From positions 1 to 16,270 of the forward strand of contig USGP01000022.1 in the NCBI GenBank assembly GCA_900554315.1: 16,270 nt of DNA, given 5' to 3'. Origin of the DNA: an uncultured Mycoplasmatota bacterium (lineage in GTDB: Bacteria; Bacillota_I; Bacilli_A; RF39; UBA660). Shown here in pieces: positions 7,905-15,146 of the stretch. Both the position numbers and the translations under genes were made by a program. Below the pieces are notes generated by a model. It was not told the DNA's origin. It was given only the letters and a program-made list of their open reading frames with translations, and searched no databases. Positions within the stretch are counted from its first letter, which is position 1. Every line of letters starts with the position of its first letter.

Positions 7905-8336
7905 TTATATTGTCTCTTTTTCTTCAAATTCTTCTAAGAAAAAATAGTCTTGATATTTAAATTCACAGACAAATAATCTTTTATTGATAGTATTTAAGTA
8001 TTGAAAGAAAGAAGAAGATAGTTGTTCTGCTTCTATTTTTATATAACTTTTCTTTACGATTAATCTACTTACTTCATCTTTATATAAATTATTGTAGTAA
8101 TGAGTATCTTTTCTTTTGGAATATGGAATATCTTGGTGGAGTTTTAAAAATAAATATCGATCCATTTTTGTTTTGTCGATAGGGTTGATTAGTTGTTTAA
8201 ATAAATTATATCCGTACTCTACTTCTTCTTTGTCTAAATAATAGATTTGTTTTAGTATGTTATATAGTATCCTTTCATTACCACGATATAAGTTTATATA
8301 TTCTTCTTTTATATCAAAAATAAAATAGACTCTCAT
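7905..8336 (-). CDS. sirA: SirA-like inhibitor of DnaA (sporulation inhibitor of replication)
   Basis: A 143-residue soluble protein. Its start, YFIFDIKEEYINLYRGNE (4-21), lines up with what I remember of the Bacillus subtilis SirA start (Y-x-I-K-E-E-F-x-N-x-Y-x-G-x-E). It keeps aromatic residues at Tyr13 and Tyr17, matching Phe14 and Tyr18, residues reported at the SirA-DnaA interface. A later NPIDKTKMDRYLFLKLHQ and the C-terminal FFQYLNTINKRLFVCEF also fit. The position between tkt and yneF is exactly that of sirA (yneE) in Bacillus. SirA binds DnaA domain I and blocks new replication when a cell commits to sporulation. Overall identity looks low, so synteny carries much of the weight. The ATG has AGGTGAT upstream, inside a predicted RNA hairpin. 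Confidence 0.8.
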   Translation of the reverse strand: MRVYFIFDIKEEYINLYRGNERILYNILKQIYYLDKEEVEYGYNLFKQLINPIDKTKMDRYLFLKLHQDIPYSKRKDTHYYNNLYKDEVSRLIVKKSYIKIEAEQLSSSFFQYLNTINKRLFVCEFKYQDYFFLEEFEEKETI

Positions 8337-8379
8337 TCTATCACCTAGTATTAGTCTATCTTAGGTAAGAGTCTATTTT
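8322..8379 (-). promoter_or_regulatory. 12-bp inverted repeat enclosing the sirA start
   Basis: AAAATAGACTCT and AGAGTCTATTTT are perfect 12-base arms (8368-8379 and 8322-8333) 34 bases apart. The enclosed segment holds the sirA ribosome binding site and ATG. Inside it ACCTA can pair with TAGGT, which contains the ribosome binding site. A second copy of ATAGACT in the loop offers a competing partner for the right arm. On the minus strand the right arm runs into TATTTTATTTTT, so it may also act as a partial terminator after tkt. Regulation is inferred. Confidence 0.5.
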
Positions 8380-8384
8380 TGTCG

Positions 8385-10376
8385 TTATTTTAATAAGTTT
8401 TCTACTTTTTCTTCTAAAGAATCTACATCAAAGCCGTATTTTTTGTATACTTCATCTTTTGAACCACTACAGCCATATTCGTCTAACGTTATTAGGTATT
8501 TTTTGTTGAATACAATGCTGTTCCATGACATGGAAGATGCGGCTTCTATGACAATTTTTCTTACTTCTACTGGTAAGATGCTATCGATGTATTCTTGGTC
8601 TTGTTCTTCAAAACGTTTGATACATGGCATAGATACTACTCGAATATCCATTCCTTTTGTTTTTAATCTTTTGGCTACTTCTATTGCTAAATGGACTTCT
8701 TCTCCAGTAGCAATTAAGATTCCGGATAATTTTCTTTCTGGATCAAAGACGGTATATCCACCCTTGGATACTTCATTTATTTTTGTAGTTTCTAATATTG
8801 GTAGTGTGTTTCTTGATAAAGCTATGACTGATGGTCCACTTTCCTTTTCAAAGATAGCACGATAAGTACCAATTACTTCGTTTGCATCTGCTGGACGAAA
8901 TACTTCTAAATTTGGTGTTACACGAAGAGATGCTAGCTGTTCTACCGGTTGATGCGTTGCTCCATCGGCACCTACACTAATGGAATCATGAGTAAAAATA
9001 TAAGTTACTGGCAAATCCATCATTGCTGACATTCTAATGCTTGGTTTTAAGTAGTCACTAAAGCTTAAGAATGTGGAACCATAAGGATGATAGCCACATA
9101 AAGCTAAGCCATTTAATATTGCTCCCATGGCATGTTCTCTTACTCCAAAGAAAATATTTTTACCACTATAGTTATCAGAAGTAAAATCTCCTACTTCTTC
9201 TACGTATGTTTGGGTTGGTTTGAATAAATCTGCACTTCCACCCATAATACTTGGATTTGATTTTACAATTGAAGATAAGATTTTTCCTGATGTTACACGA
9301 GGAGATTCTTCTTTTTCTGCTGGTGGTTCATAGATGATGCTCTTCATATCATATGTTTTTTTACCATCGATAAAATCTTGCAATAAAGTCTTTTCTGGTT
9401 CCTCTAAGTTATCTTTAACTTTTTCAAATTTTTCACTGATATTTTTGCAACGATTATTGATTAACATTTGAAAGTCTTCCATTGTTATTTGGGATATAGT
9501 AAATGGAATATCCCTAATTTGCATTTTTTCTTTTATTTGTGATACATCTTCTTTGTCTAAAGGTCCACCATGAACTTGATTGGTTCCTTCTAACTTAGAA
9601 TATTTTCCAATTGTTGTTTTTACTTCAATTAAGGTTGGCTTGTCCGTTTCTTCTTTGGCATCACTAATTGCTTTGGAAATAGATGTAATATCTTCTCCAT
9701 CTGATACGGTAATGACATTCCATCCTTGAGAGATGAATCTCATTGCAACGTTTTCTGTAAAGCATTGAGAGGTTGAACCATCTAAACATACATTGTTAGA
9801 ATCATATAATACGATTAATTTATTTAACTTTAAATGTCCAGCTAGAGCTGCTGCTTCATAACTGATACCTTCCATTAAATCACCATCTCCACATAATACA
9901 TATGTGTTCCAATCAATGATTTCTTTTTTACCTTTATTAAATATAGATGCAAGATTTCTTTCGGCAATGGCCATTCCTACAGCAGTTGCGAAGCCTTGTC
10001 CTAAAGGTCCTGTTGTGGTCTCTACTCCAGGAGTCTTTTTATATTCTGGATGTCCTGGAGTCTTAGAATCTACTTTTCTAAAGTCTTTTAGATCTTCTAG
10101 TGTCAATGGATATCCTGCCATATAAAGGGTGGCATATAATAAAGCTGAACCATGTCCAGAAGACATTACAAATCTATCCCTATTATAATAATTTGGATTT
10201 TTAGGATCTATTCTCATATGATGAGCAAATAAACTGTATATCATAGGAGCTGCTCCTAACACAATGCCTGGATGACCGCTACCAGCATTTTCAATCATAT
10301 CAATTCCTAACGAACGTATTTGGTCCACAATTTTTTCTTCGTTAATTTCACTCTCATCTCTTTTTGGTGTTACCAC
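8385..10376 (-). CDS. tkt: Transketolase
   Basis: Transketolase moves two-carbon units between sugar phosphates in the pentose phosphate pathway, using thiamine diphosphate. The 663-residue protein shows GSGHPG (His35), SSGHGS (His75), TTGPLGQGFATAVG, the cofactor motif GDGDLMEG (163-170) ending in DSNN, and VHGGPL (His269). The pyrimidine domain follows with REHAMG (Glu414, the catalytic glutamate) and THDSISVGADGATHQPVEQ. Length is typical. I start at GTG 10374-10376: AAGGAG (10385-10390) is correctly spaced for it, whereas the GTG at 10385 overlaps that site. The promoter puts the transcript start near 10391, giving a leader of only about 15 bases. sirA follows after 48 bases. Confidence 0.97.
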   Translation of the reverse strand: MVTPKRDESEINEEKIVDQIRSLGIDMIENAGSGHPGIVLGAAPMIYSLFAHHMRIDPKNPNYYNRDRFVMSSGHGSALLYATLYMAGYPLTLEDLKDFRKVDSKTPGHPEYKKTPGVETTTGPLGQGFATAVGMAIAERNLASIFNKGKKEIIDWNTYVLCGDGDLMEGISYEAAALAGHLKLNKLIVLYDSNNVCLDGSTSQCFTENVAMRFISQGWNVITVSDGEDITSISKAISDAKEETDKPTLIEVKTTIGKYSKLEGTNQVHGGPLDKEDVSQIKEKMQIRDIPFTISQITMEDFQMLINNRCKNISEKFEKVKDNLEEPEKTLLQDFIDGKKTYDMKSIIYEPPAEKEESPRVTSGKILSSIVKSNPSIMGGSADLFKPTQTYVEEVGDFTSDNYSGKNIFFGVREHAMGAILNGLALCGYHPYGSTFLSFSDYLKPSIRMSAMMDLPVTYIFTHDSISVGADGATHQPVEQLASLRVTPNLEVFRPADANEVIGTYRAIFEKESGPSVIALSRNTLPILETTKINEVSKGGYTVFDPERKLSGILIATGEEVHLAIEVAKRLKTKGMDIRVVSMPCIKRFEEQDQEYIDSILPVEVRKIVIEAASSMSWNSIVFNKKYLITLDEYGCSGSKDEVYKKYGFDVDSLEEKVENLLK

Positions 10377-10397
10377 GTAAATCACTCCTTATGACTC

Positions 10398-10426
10398 ATT
10401 ATACCAAATATATATATTTTTGTAAA
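10398..10426 (-). promoter_or_regulatory. Promoter of tkt
   Basis: TTTACA (10421-10426) and TATAAT (10398-10403) on the minus strand are 17 bases apart, a near-consensus main-sigma promoter. The -35 box sits in the T-run of the upstream gene's terminator. Confidence 0.85.
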
Positions 10427-10454
10427 AAAAATAAAATGATTTCTCATTTTATTT
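10422..10454 (-). terminator. Terminator of the short orphan paralogue
   Basis: On the minus strand AAATAAAATGA (10444-10454) pairs perfectly with TCATTTTATTT (10429-10439) around a GAAA loop, followed by more T. The TAA stop of the gene is inside the 5' arm. Confidence 0.88.
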
Positions 10455-11018
10455 ACGATATGCAGGATGGTAAAAAGCACTTGGAATCTGGTCTAAGGCA
10501 GGAAGTGTTAAAGGCTCTGTCAATGTTCTTATAACCAAAGATTTTGAAACAGTTGGTCTAGTATCTTCTTCTTGATAATGATCTAGTCTAATATTTCTAA
10601 TTCCAAGGTTTTTCATTCTTTCTAGATTTTCTCTTATTTCGTCTTTTTTATCTGAATTTGTTAATAAATAATTATAAAATCCCATAATGTTAAAAGGTTC
10701 CATTGGATTACTTTTAGGATTTCCTTCTCTGTCATAATATTTTTTTCTAAATGTTGCAACAGTAGAATATTGATTTAGTCTTTCTACTGTTTGTTGGTTT
10801 TGTCTATAAAATTTGTTTGCAGCTAGTGACCAAGTACTTTCTCCAAAACAAGCAATTTGTAATTTTTGTAAATCCCTGTCAGTCGGATGATATTTTAGAT
10901 ACGATTTTAAACTTTTACTAAACTCTGGAAAATCCTCAACTATTTCTGTTAATGCTAATAAATCATTTATTTCTATTCCATATCTATCTTCCCAGGGATT
11001 TGTTCTATTTTTTATCAT
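10449..11018 (-). CDS. Orphan family protein, short paralogue (paralogue D)
   Basis: A 189-residue soluble protein, family not recognised. It matches the three long paralogues at 12000-15031 in order: a helical N-terminus starting IEINDLLALTEIV, then STVATFRKKYYDREGN (85-100), FYNYLL (114-119), MKNLGIRNIRL (135-145), and EPLTLPAL (168-175), the last like EPALLPKK of the 12000-13025 gene. It lacks about 50 residues of the middle beta-rich stretch and the whole C-terminal helical region. The gene has a good ribosome binding site (AAGGAAG), its own promoter and a terminator at the stop, so it looks like a functional short form, not decay. It is divergent from the transglutaminase-like gene at 11130. 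Tip residues HPAYRK match nothing I know. Confidence 0.8.
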   Translation of the reverse strand: MIKNRTNPWEDRYGIEINDLLALTEIVEDFPEFSKSLKSYLKYHPTDRDLQKLQIACFGESTWSLAANKFYRQNQQTVERLNQYSTVATFRKKYYDREGNPKSNPMEPFNIMGFYNYLLTNSDKKDEIRENLERMKNLGIRNIRLDHYQEEDTRPTVSKSLVIRTLTEPLTLPALDQIPSAFYHPAYRK

Positions 11019-11044
11019 GTTATACTTCCTTAGTCAGCAAGCAT

Positions 11045-11073
11045 ATTATAACAAAATCCAAAATCTTTGACAA
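11045..11073 (-). promoter_or_regulatory. Promoter of the short orphan paralogue
   Basis: TTGTCA (11068-11073) and TATAAT (11045-11050) on the minus strand, 17 bases apart. Near consensus, 27 bases before the ATG. Confidence 0.85.
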
Positions 11074-11094
11074 GTTTCCTTTTCTTAGTCTATG

Positions 11095-11103
11095 TGATAT
11101 AAT
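11095..11103 (+). promoter_or_regulatory. Extended -10 promoter of the soluble transglutaminase-like gene
   Basis: TG-A-TATAAT is a perfect extended -10 element 26 bases before the ATG. The -35 position at 17 bases (TTTCCT, 11075-11080) is poor, as is common for extended -10 promoters. TTGACA at 11067 is 25 bases away, too far to serve. Confidence 0.65.
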
Positions 11104-11129
11104 AGTTCTACTTGGAGGAATGGGCCAAT

Positions 11130-11987
11130 ATGAATATTACACCAGAACTTGATACAAATGCAGAAATTTATACAGAGGTTGTTCAAAATTTTTGTGACTT
11201 TATGCGTGATTTAGAAATTGAGGATAATCCTATCAAAATATTTACTGCTTATGTTTATATGTTAGAACGTGGATTTTTATCTTATCAACATCAATTTTCT
11301 TCTGAACTTTCACCTGCTTTTACTTGGTTAGATCGAAATGAATATATTCCTATGGATATGGAAGGAAGTGTTATTCTAGGAAAACATGGTGTTTGTAGAC
11401 ATACAGCAGATTTTTTAAATTATGTATATTCTTCTTTAGGATATCAATCCTCTCAACTATTTGTCTATCGTCCTAGATTTGAGTGTTTTCATTTAAATTT
11501 AGGAAAAGGAAGTCAGCCTTCTCAATTTCAAGAAATGGTGGAGCAAATTTTCTCTCAGTATGACAGTTATATTCCACAAGAAGATATTGCTGATAAAATT
11601 AATCATACGGTCAATGTTGTTAGAAGTAAGAATAAAAAACGTATTCATATTTTAGATTCCTCTTCTGTTGGCGTAGGAGAAAAAGATACTTTTTATCGCT
11701 TATTATTTCAAGATTTTATTGGGATTTCTCATGTAGATCAATATGCTACTAACATTTCTTTTGATACTTATTTCCATTCTAATTATCATTTAGCAAAAAC
11801 GTTAATCAGATCTTATCCTACGAATCAAGAGCAAGACTTTTCATCTATGGTAGAGTTTTATCATCAATGTTCTAATTATCTTATGGATTTTGAATGGTTT
11901 TATATGGCAAATAAAGGGTTATATCAAGAAGTATCTGAGAATTATCAAAAAGTTTATCGTAGAGAAAGTAAAAAAGAAAATCGCTAA
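11130..11987 (+). CDS. Soluble transglutaminase/cysteine-peptidase-like protein
   Basis: A 285-residue protein without signal peptide or membrane segment. Its centre has the order expected of a transglutaminase-like fold: HGVCRHTADFLNYVYSSLGY with Cys89 at the start of a helix, INHTVNVV with His159 before a beta strand, and KKRIHILDSS with Asp176 on the next strand. The C-terminal 100 residues are helical-looking and unassigned. Such domains can be proteases, amidases or inactive binding modules. The substrate is unknown. I start at ATG 11130 because GGAGG (11114-11118) would be inside the coding region with the TTG at 11112. It is the only plus-strand gene in the orphan cluster: divergent from the short paralogue and convergent with the long-paralogue operon, sharing a terminator with it. 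It is not closely similar to the membrane-anchored protein at 1741. Confidence 0.75.
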   Translation: MNITPELDTNAEIYTEVVQNFCDFMRDLEIEDNPIKIFTAYVYMLERGFLSYQHQFSSELSPAFTWLDRNEYIPMDMEGSVILGKHGVCRHTADFLNYVYSSLGYQSSQLFVYRPRFECFHLNLGKGSQPSQFQEMVEQIFSQYDSYIPQEDIADKINHTVNVVRSKNKKRIHILDSSSVGVGEKDTFYRLLFQDFIGISHVDQYATNISFDTYFHSNYHLAKTLIRSYPTNQEQDFSSMVEFYHQCSNYLMDFEWFYMANKGLYQEVSENYQKVYRRESKKENR

Positions 11988-12002
11988 TGATTTTCTTTTT
12001 TA
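11969..12002. terminator. Shared bidirectional terminator
   Basis: A perfect 14-bp stem, TAAAAAAGAAAATC with GATTTTCTTTTTTA, around the 6-base loop GCTAAT. Both strands have a T-rich 3' arm. The plus-strand stop TAA is in the loop, and the minus-strand gene's stop forms the outer end of the stem. Confidence 0.85.
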
Positions 12003-13025
12003 GTCATTTTTATTCTTTTGAATTTTTCTAAGATAAGTTTTTCCTCTTTTTTTTGATTCGGAATGAATTAATTCTGGTGTTATATCTGATTCTTTAGAAA
12101 TTTGTCTTTGGTAGGCTGTACTAGATGTTTTCAAATCAAGTGCTGCTTCTCTTAAGGCAGAAAGAGCATTTACCATGGGAATATTCATACCTGGTCCTTG
12201 ACTTTGAATGCTTTCTACAATTTTTTCTAGACTTTGTAGTTGTAAATCTAGAACAAGTGTTGCACTATCTAAGTCAACAGCATTGGTAAATTGTTCTACA
12301 GTTTGCTGTTTTTCTTTACTTTTTCTTACTACTTCATTATAAATTATGGAAGCATTAATTTTTTTTGGTAAAAGTGCTGGTTCAAACACTAAGCTTGTTA
12401 CTGTAATTGTAGAGTCGTTTTTTGGAATAAATCCAGTGTCATACCCTCCTAATTTTATCTCGTATGGAGAGTCTTCTGTTTGATATTTTATAATATTTGA
12501 TTTATAGTATGGTACTATTTCAATACCATGAACATAACTAAAATGAGGATTCCATTCTCTATTTATATCTAAATGGTATATTATATTAGAAAAGTTTTCA
12601 TTATCATCTAATACGATATTTTTGATTCCTAAATCATCTATCTTTTTTACAATATCTCTTATTCTATATAATTCATCACCATGAGCTGTTAGATATGTCA
12701 AATAAGGCCCTAAAGGAGAAAACTGTTCTATAGTTCCATTTTTATTATCAAAGTTTCTTGTTAAAAAGCTTCCTACTGTACCATACTTATTCATAACTTG
12801 TAATTCACTTTGGAAACGTTTAGCAAATTCTTTGATATCTTTTGGAGTAAATAATGGTTCTTGTCCGTGAGATAGTCTATTTAATAGTTCTGCAATGTCT
12901 CTTTTAGGATGGTTTTCATATAATCTTTCTAATTCTGGGATAAAAGCAGTAAAACTATTATATATATCACAAATTACTCGTAAATCTTTTATATCTGTTT
13001 TTGGAATGTAACTCGTTTTATACAT
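12000..13025 (-). CDS. Orphan family protein, long paralogue C
   Basis: A 341-residue soluble protein of no family I recognise. Features shared with its neighbours: a helical N-terminus (11-75), GTVGSFLTRNFDNKNG (82-97), YLTYL (108-112), IDDLGIKNIVL (129-139), a beta-rich stretch (about 145-220) ending in LVFEPALLPKK (212-222), a helical segment (230-305), then DITPE (314-318) and a very basic tail. The ATG overlaps the upstream gene's TAA by one base (TAATG), and AGGAGG lies inside the end of that gene, so the two are translationally coupled. It is the last gene of the three-paralogue operon and ends at a strong shared terminator. Confidence 0.82.
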   Translation of the reverse strand: MYKTSYIPKTDIKDLRVICDIYNSFTAFIPELERLYENHPKRDIAELLNRLSHGQEPLFTPKDIKEFAKRFQSELQVMNKYGTVGSFLTRNFDNKNGTIEQFSPLGPYLTYLTAHGDELYRIRDIVKKIDDLGIKNIVLDDNENFSNIIYHLDINREWNPHFSYVHGIEIVPYYKSNIIKYQTEDSPYEIKLGGYDTGFIPKNDSTITVTSLVFEPALLPKKINASIIYNEVVRKSKEKQQTVEQFTNAVDLDSATLVLDLQLQSLEKIVESIQSQGPGMNIPMVNALSALREAALDLKTSSTAYQRQISKESDITPELIHSESKKRGKTYLRKIQKNKND

Positions 13026-14026
13026 TATGAGTTCCTCCTTGGTCTATAAATATGACTACGTACTTCTGCTTTAATAGCATCTTTTCCTGCTTCTACTTCT
13101 TCTCTTGTAATTTCCGGGGTTCCATCAATAAACTCTTCTACATATGCTGATCTTGTCTGTTTAATTCCTATTACTCTTCTTTTTAAATCACTTAGAGTTT
13201 GTAATGTACGAGTTCTATCTGGAATAGATTCTTCTGATTCAACGATAGCAATCAAGTTATTTACAGCTGTAGATAGTACCGCGGTGTTTTCATAAAAAGC
13301 TAATACATTTTCTAGTTTTTGTTCTGATTCTGGTTTTTGTTCTTTTTTCATCATAATTTCATCAAACGCTCCTTCTATTGTCGATGTTTTTGGTAAGATA
13401 TCTCTATCCATGGTTAAAGTGTTTACCATTAGTCTAGGACTCTTTTTTCTTGTGAATTGATCAGAAAGAATCGCTAAATATGGAGTTCTTACTCTATAAT
13501 ATGTTTCATAATGATCAGATTTCTCTGATATTTCTATTTTTTCTCCATATACTATTTCAGAGTTTGCAAATAAACTAGTAGACATATGATATTCTGTACC
13601 ACTATAATCTGCTCCTGGTTCTAAAGTAATGGTCGGATATCCTACTTCTTTTATATGCATTAAATTGTCTAATATTTTATCTTGTTGATCTTGATGGCCT
13701 TTTAAATAATGATAGAAGGTTGTTCCACTATAATTCTCATTATGATTTCCATTTTTATCATAATAGCGTAATAGGAATCCTTCTACTGTTCCAGTTTCTT
13801 GGATGGTATCTAATACTTTTTTATATCTTCCGAAAAAGGTACCTATTTCTTTATCAATTCTTTTATATTGTTCTTTTGTACCAGATAACCATGATAATTC
13901 TTCTTTTACTTTTTTATGACCATAAGTAGATACTAGGTGTTTATATTCTTCATCAAAACCATCCATCTGATCTATTACTTTGGCCATAGCTATTACATAG
14001 TCTATATCTAATGTATTTTCTCTCAT
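13025..14026 (-). CDS. Orphan family protein, long paralogue B
   Basis: A 333-residue soluble protein, function unknown. It shows the family order: LDIDYVIAMAKVID near the start, GTVEGFLLRYYDKNGN (79-94), FYHYL (104-108), MHIKEVGYPTITL (123-135; here VGY replaces the LGI of the others), a beta-rich middle, LTMDRDILPK (204-213), a helical segment, TPEIT (303-307), and an arginine-rich end RPRRNS. Its start ATG follows GAAAGGAAGACG, 21 bases after the upstream paralogue. Identity among the copies looks low, limited to these motifs, so duplication is old or divergence fast. Confidence 0.82.
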   Translation of the reverse strand: MRENTLDIDYVIAMAKVIDQMDGFDEEYKHLVSTYGHKKVKEELSWLSGTKEQYKRIDKEIGTFFGRYKKVLDTIQETGTVEGFLLRYYDKNGNHNENYSGTTFYHYLKGHQDQQDKILDNLMHIKEVGYPTITLEPGADYSGTEYHMSTSLFANSEIVYGEKIEISEKSDHYETYYRVRTPYLAILSDQFTRKKSPRLMVNTLTMDRDILPKTSTIEGAFDEIMMKKEQKPESEQKLENVLAFYENTAVLSTAVNNLIAIVESEESIPDRTRTLQTLSDLKRRVIGIKQTRSAYVEEFIDGTPEITREEVEAGKDAIKAEVRSHIYRPRRNS

Positions 14027-14047
14027 CGTCTTTCCTTCTTTCTAGTT

Positions 14048-15031
14048 TTAAAAACTTACTCTGATTCTTCTTATTTCTTGTCTTCTATGGTAATCTTTTT
14101 TTGCTCTTGTTAAAACTTTTGGCGTCATCTCAGGATATTGTTCTTGTAATTCTTCTTCTGATTTTCTTTGAGCTGCTTGTAACATTTGAATCCCTAATGC
14201 AATTTGAGAATATCCACGATCAAAATCCTCTTGTTCTTCTGGTTTTAAATTTCCGTTGATAGAGGTCTTCATCAATTTGAATTTATCATCTAATTTACTT
14301 ACGGCGTCTCCTAATTCTATTACATGATCAATATCTTTTTTTCTTTTTCTGTGATAAGTAATTGCTTCTTGTAATGGCTTTGTAAGCGTATTTCTATCTA
14401 ATGATGCTGGTAAGTGACTTTTATCAAATAATAAATTATTTACAAAAATAAAAGAAGAATATATACTGTCGTCTTGATCACCATTTTCTATTGTATCTAA
14501 ATCTATTACTAATTCATAGTTAGAATCTGAAGTAGAATACGGAATGGCATTTCTTTCATATCTTTTACTTGGTGTAATTCCTTCTATATAGCAAAAGCCT
14601 TTTTTTAATGATAATGAATAATGATACTTTCTTTTAGAAAAGTCATAATGTTCAAGTAATCCTATTCCTTTTATTCCTAACTCTTTCATAGCCCTTAATA
14701 AATCTTCTGCTTTTTCTATAGAATCACTATGTTCCTTGAAATACTCAGAAAAATCATCTAGAGTTTCTGATAAAGCTAATGCCATAAATACATTTAGTTT
14801 AGTATCTTGATTAATGGCTTTTAATTCATTTTGGTATGCATGGACAAAGTTTCTTTCTCTTCCTAAAGATAAAGCTTTACTCCCTTGCATTACCTTTTCT
14901 ATATCTTCTACAACTCTTGGTAAGTCTTTCTTTCTACGCAACGCTAAAAAATCCTTTTTTAAATCTTCTAGTTTAGGATATACATGAGTTAAAGCTATAA
15001 CATTTTCTATTCTAACAACTTTTCCTTCCAT
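14048..15031 (-). CDS. Orphan family protein, long paralogue A
   Basis: A 327-residue soluble protein, the most divergent of the long copies. It keeps the N-terminal IENVIALTHVYP, MKELGIKGIGLL (115-126), a beta-rich middle, LLFDKSHLPASLD (200-212), a helical segment, then EMTP (301-304) and a basic tail. The GTV..F..(N/Y)(Y/F)D element is reduced (LNVFMALALSETLDD) and the Asn-Gly turn is lost. I start at ATG 15029-15031 because AGGAGG lies correctly before it. The upstream in-frame ATG at 15064 would put that site inside the gene. It is the first gene of the operon, with a strong promoter and a leader of about 80 bases. Confidence 0.82.
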   Translation of the reverse strand: MEGKVVRIENVIALTHVYPKLEDLKKDFLALRRKKDLPRVVEDIEKVMQGSKALSLGRERNFVHAYQNELKAINQDTKLNVFMALALSETLDDFSEYFKEHSDSIEKAEDLLRAMKELGIKGIGLLEHYDFSKRKYHYSLSLKKGFCYIEGITPSKRYERNAIPYSTSDSNYELVIDLDTIENGDQDDSIYSSFIFVNNLLFDKSHLPASLDRNTLTKPLQEAITYHRKRKKDIDHVIELGDAVSKLDDKFKLMKTSINGNLKPEEQEDFDRGYSQIALGIQMLQAAQRKSEEELQEQYPEMTPKVLTRAKKDYHRRQEIRRIRVSF

Positions 15032-15118
15032 TCTATTCCTCCTGACATTGTTATTGTAACACATATTTTTCTATTTGTTTATTTTGTATATGTAGTCTTC
15101 CTTAATTTTGTATTGTTT

Positions 15119-15146
15119 ATTATAACAGGATTTTCCTTATTGTCAA
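15119..15146 (-). promoter_or_regulatory. Promoter of the three-paralogue operon
   Basis: TTGACA (15141-15146) and TATAAT (15119-15124) on the minus strand, both perfect, with a 16-base spacer and a TG one base before the -10. This is the strongest-looking promoter in the window. Its -35 overlaps the preceding terminator T-run. Confidence 0.9.

Noticed and set aside
8443..8865. Plus-strand open frame of 140 codons opposite tkt
   Set aside because: It is antisense to a conserved region of transketolase, has no domain I recognise and no convincing ribosome binding site.
10377..10385. Upstream GTG start of tkt
   Set aside because: It overlaps the AAGGAG ribosome binding site, which is spaced correctly for the GTG at 10374-10376.
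11067..11103. Perfect TTGACA with TATAAT on the plus strand
   Set aside because: The spacer is 25 bases, too long. The overlapping sequence read on the other strand gives a properly spaced promoter for the short paralogue.
11112..11129. Upstream TTG start of the soluble transglutaminase-like gene
   Set aside because: It overlaps GGAGG, which is the ribosome binding site for the ATG at 11130.
15032..15111. Possible riboswitch in the 80-base leader of the orphan operon
   Set aside because: The leader is A-rich with only a weak ACATAT/ATATGT pairing and no recognisable aptamer.
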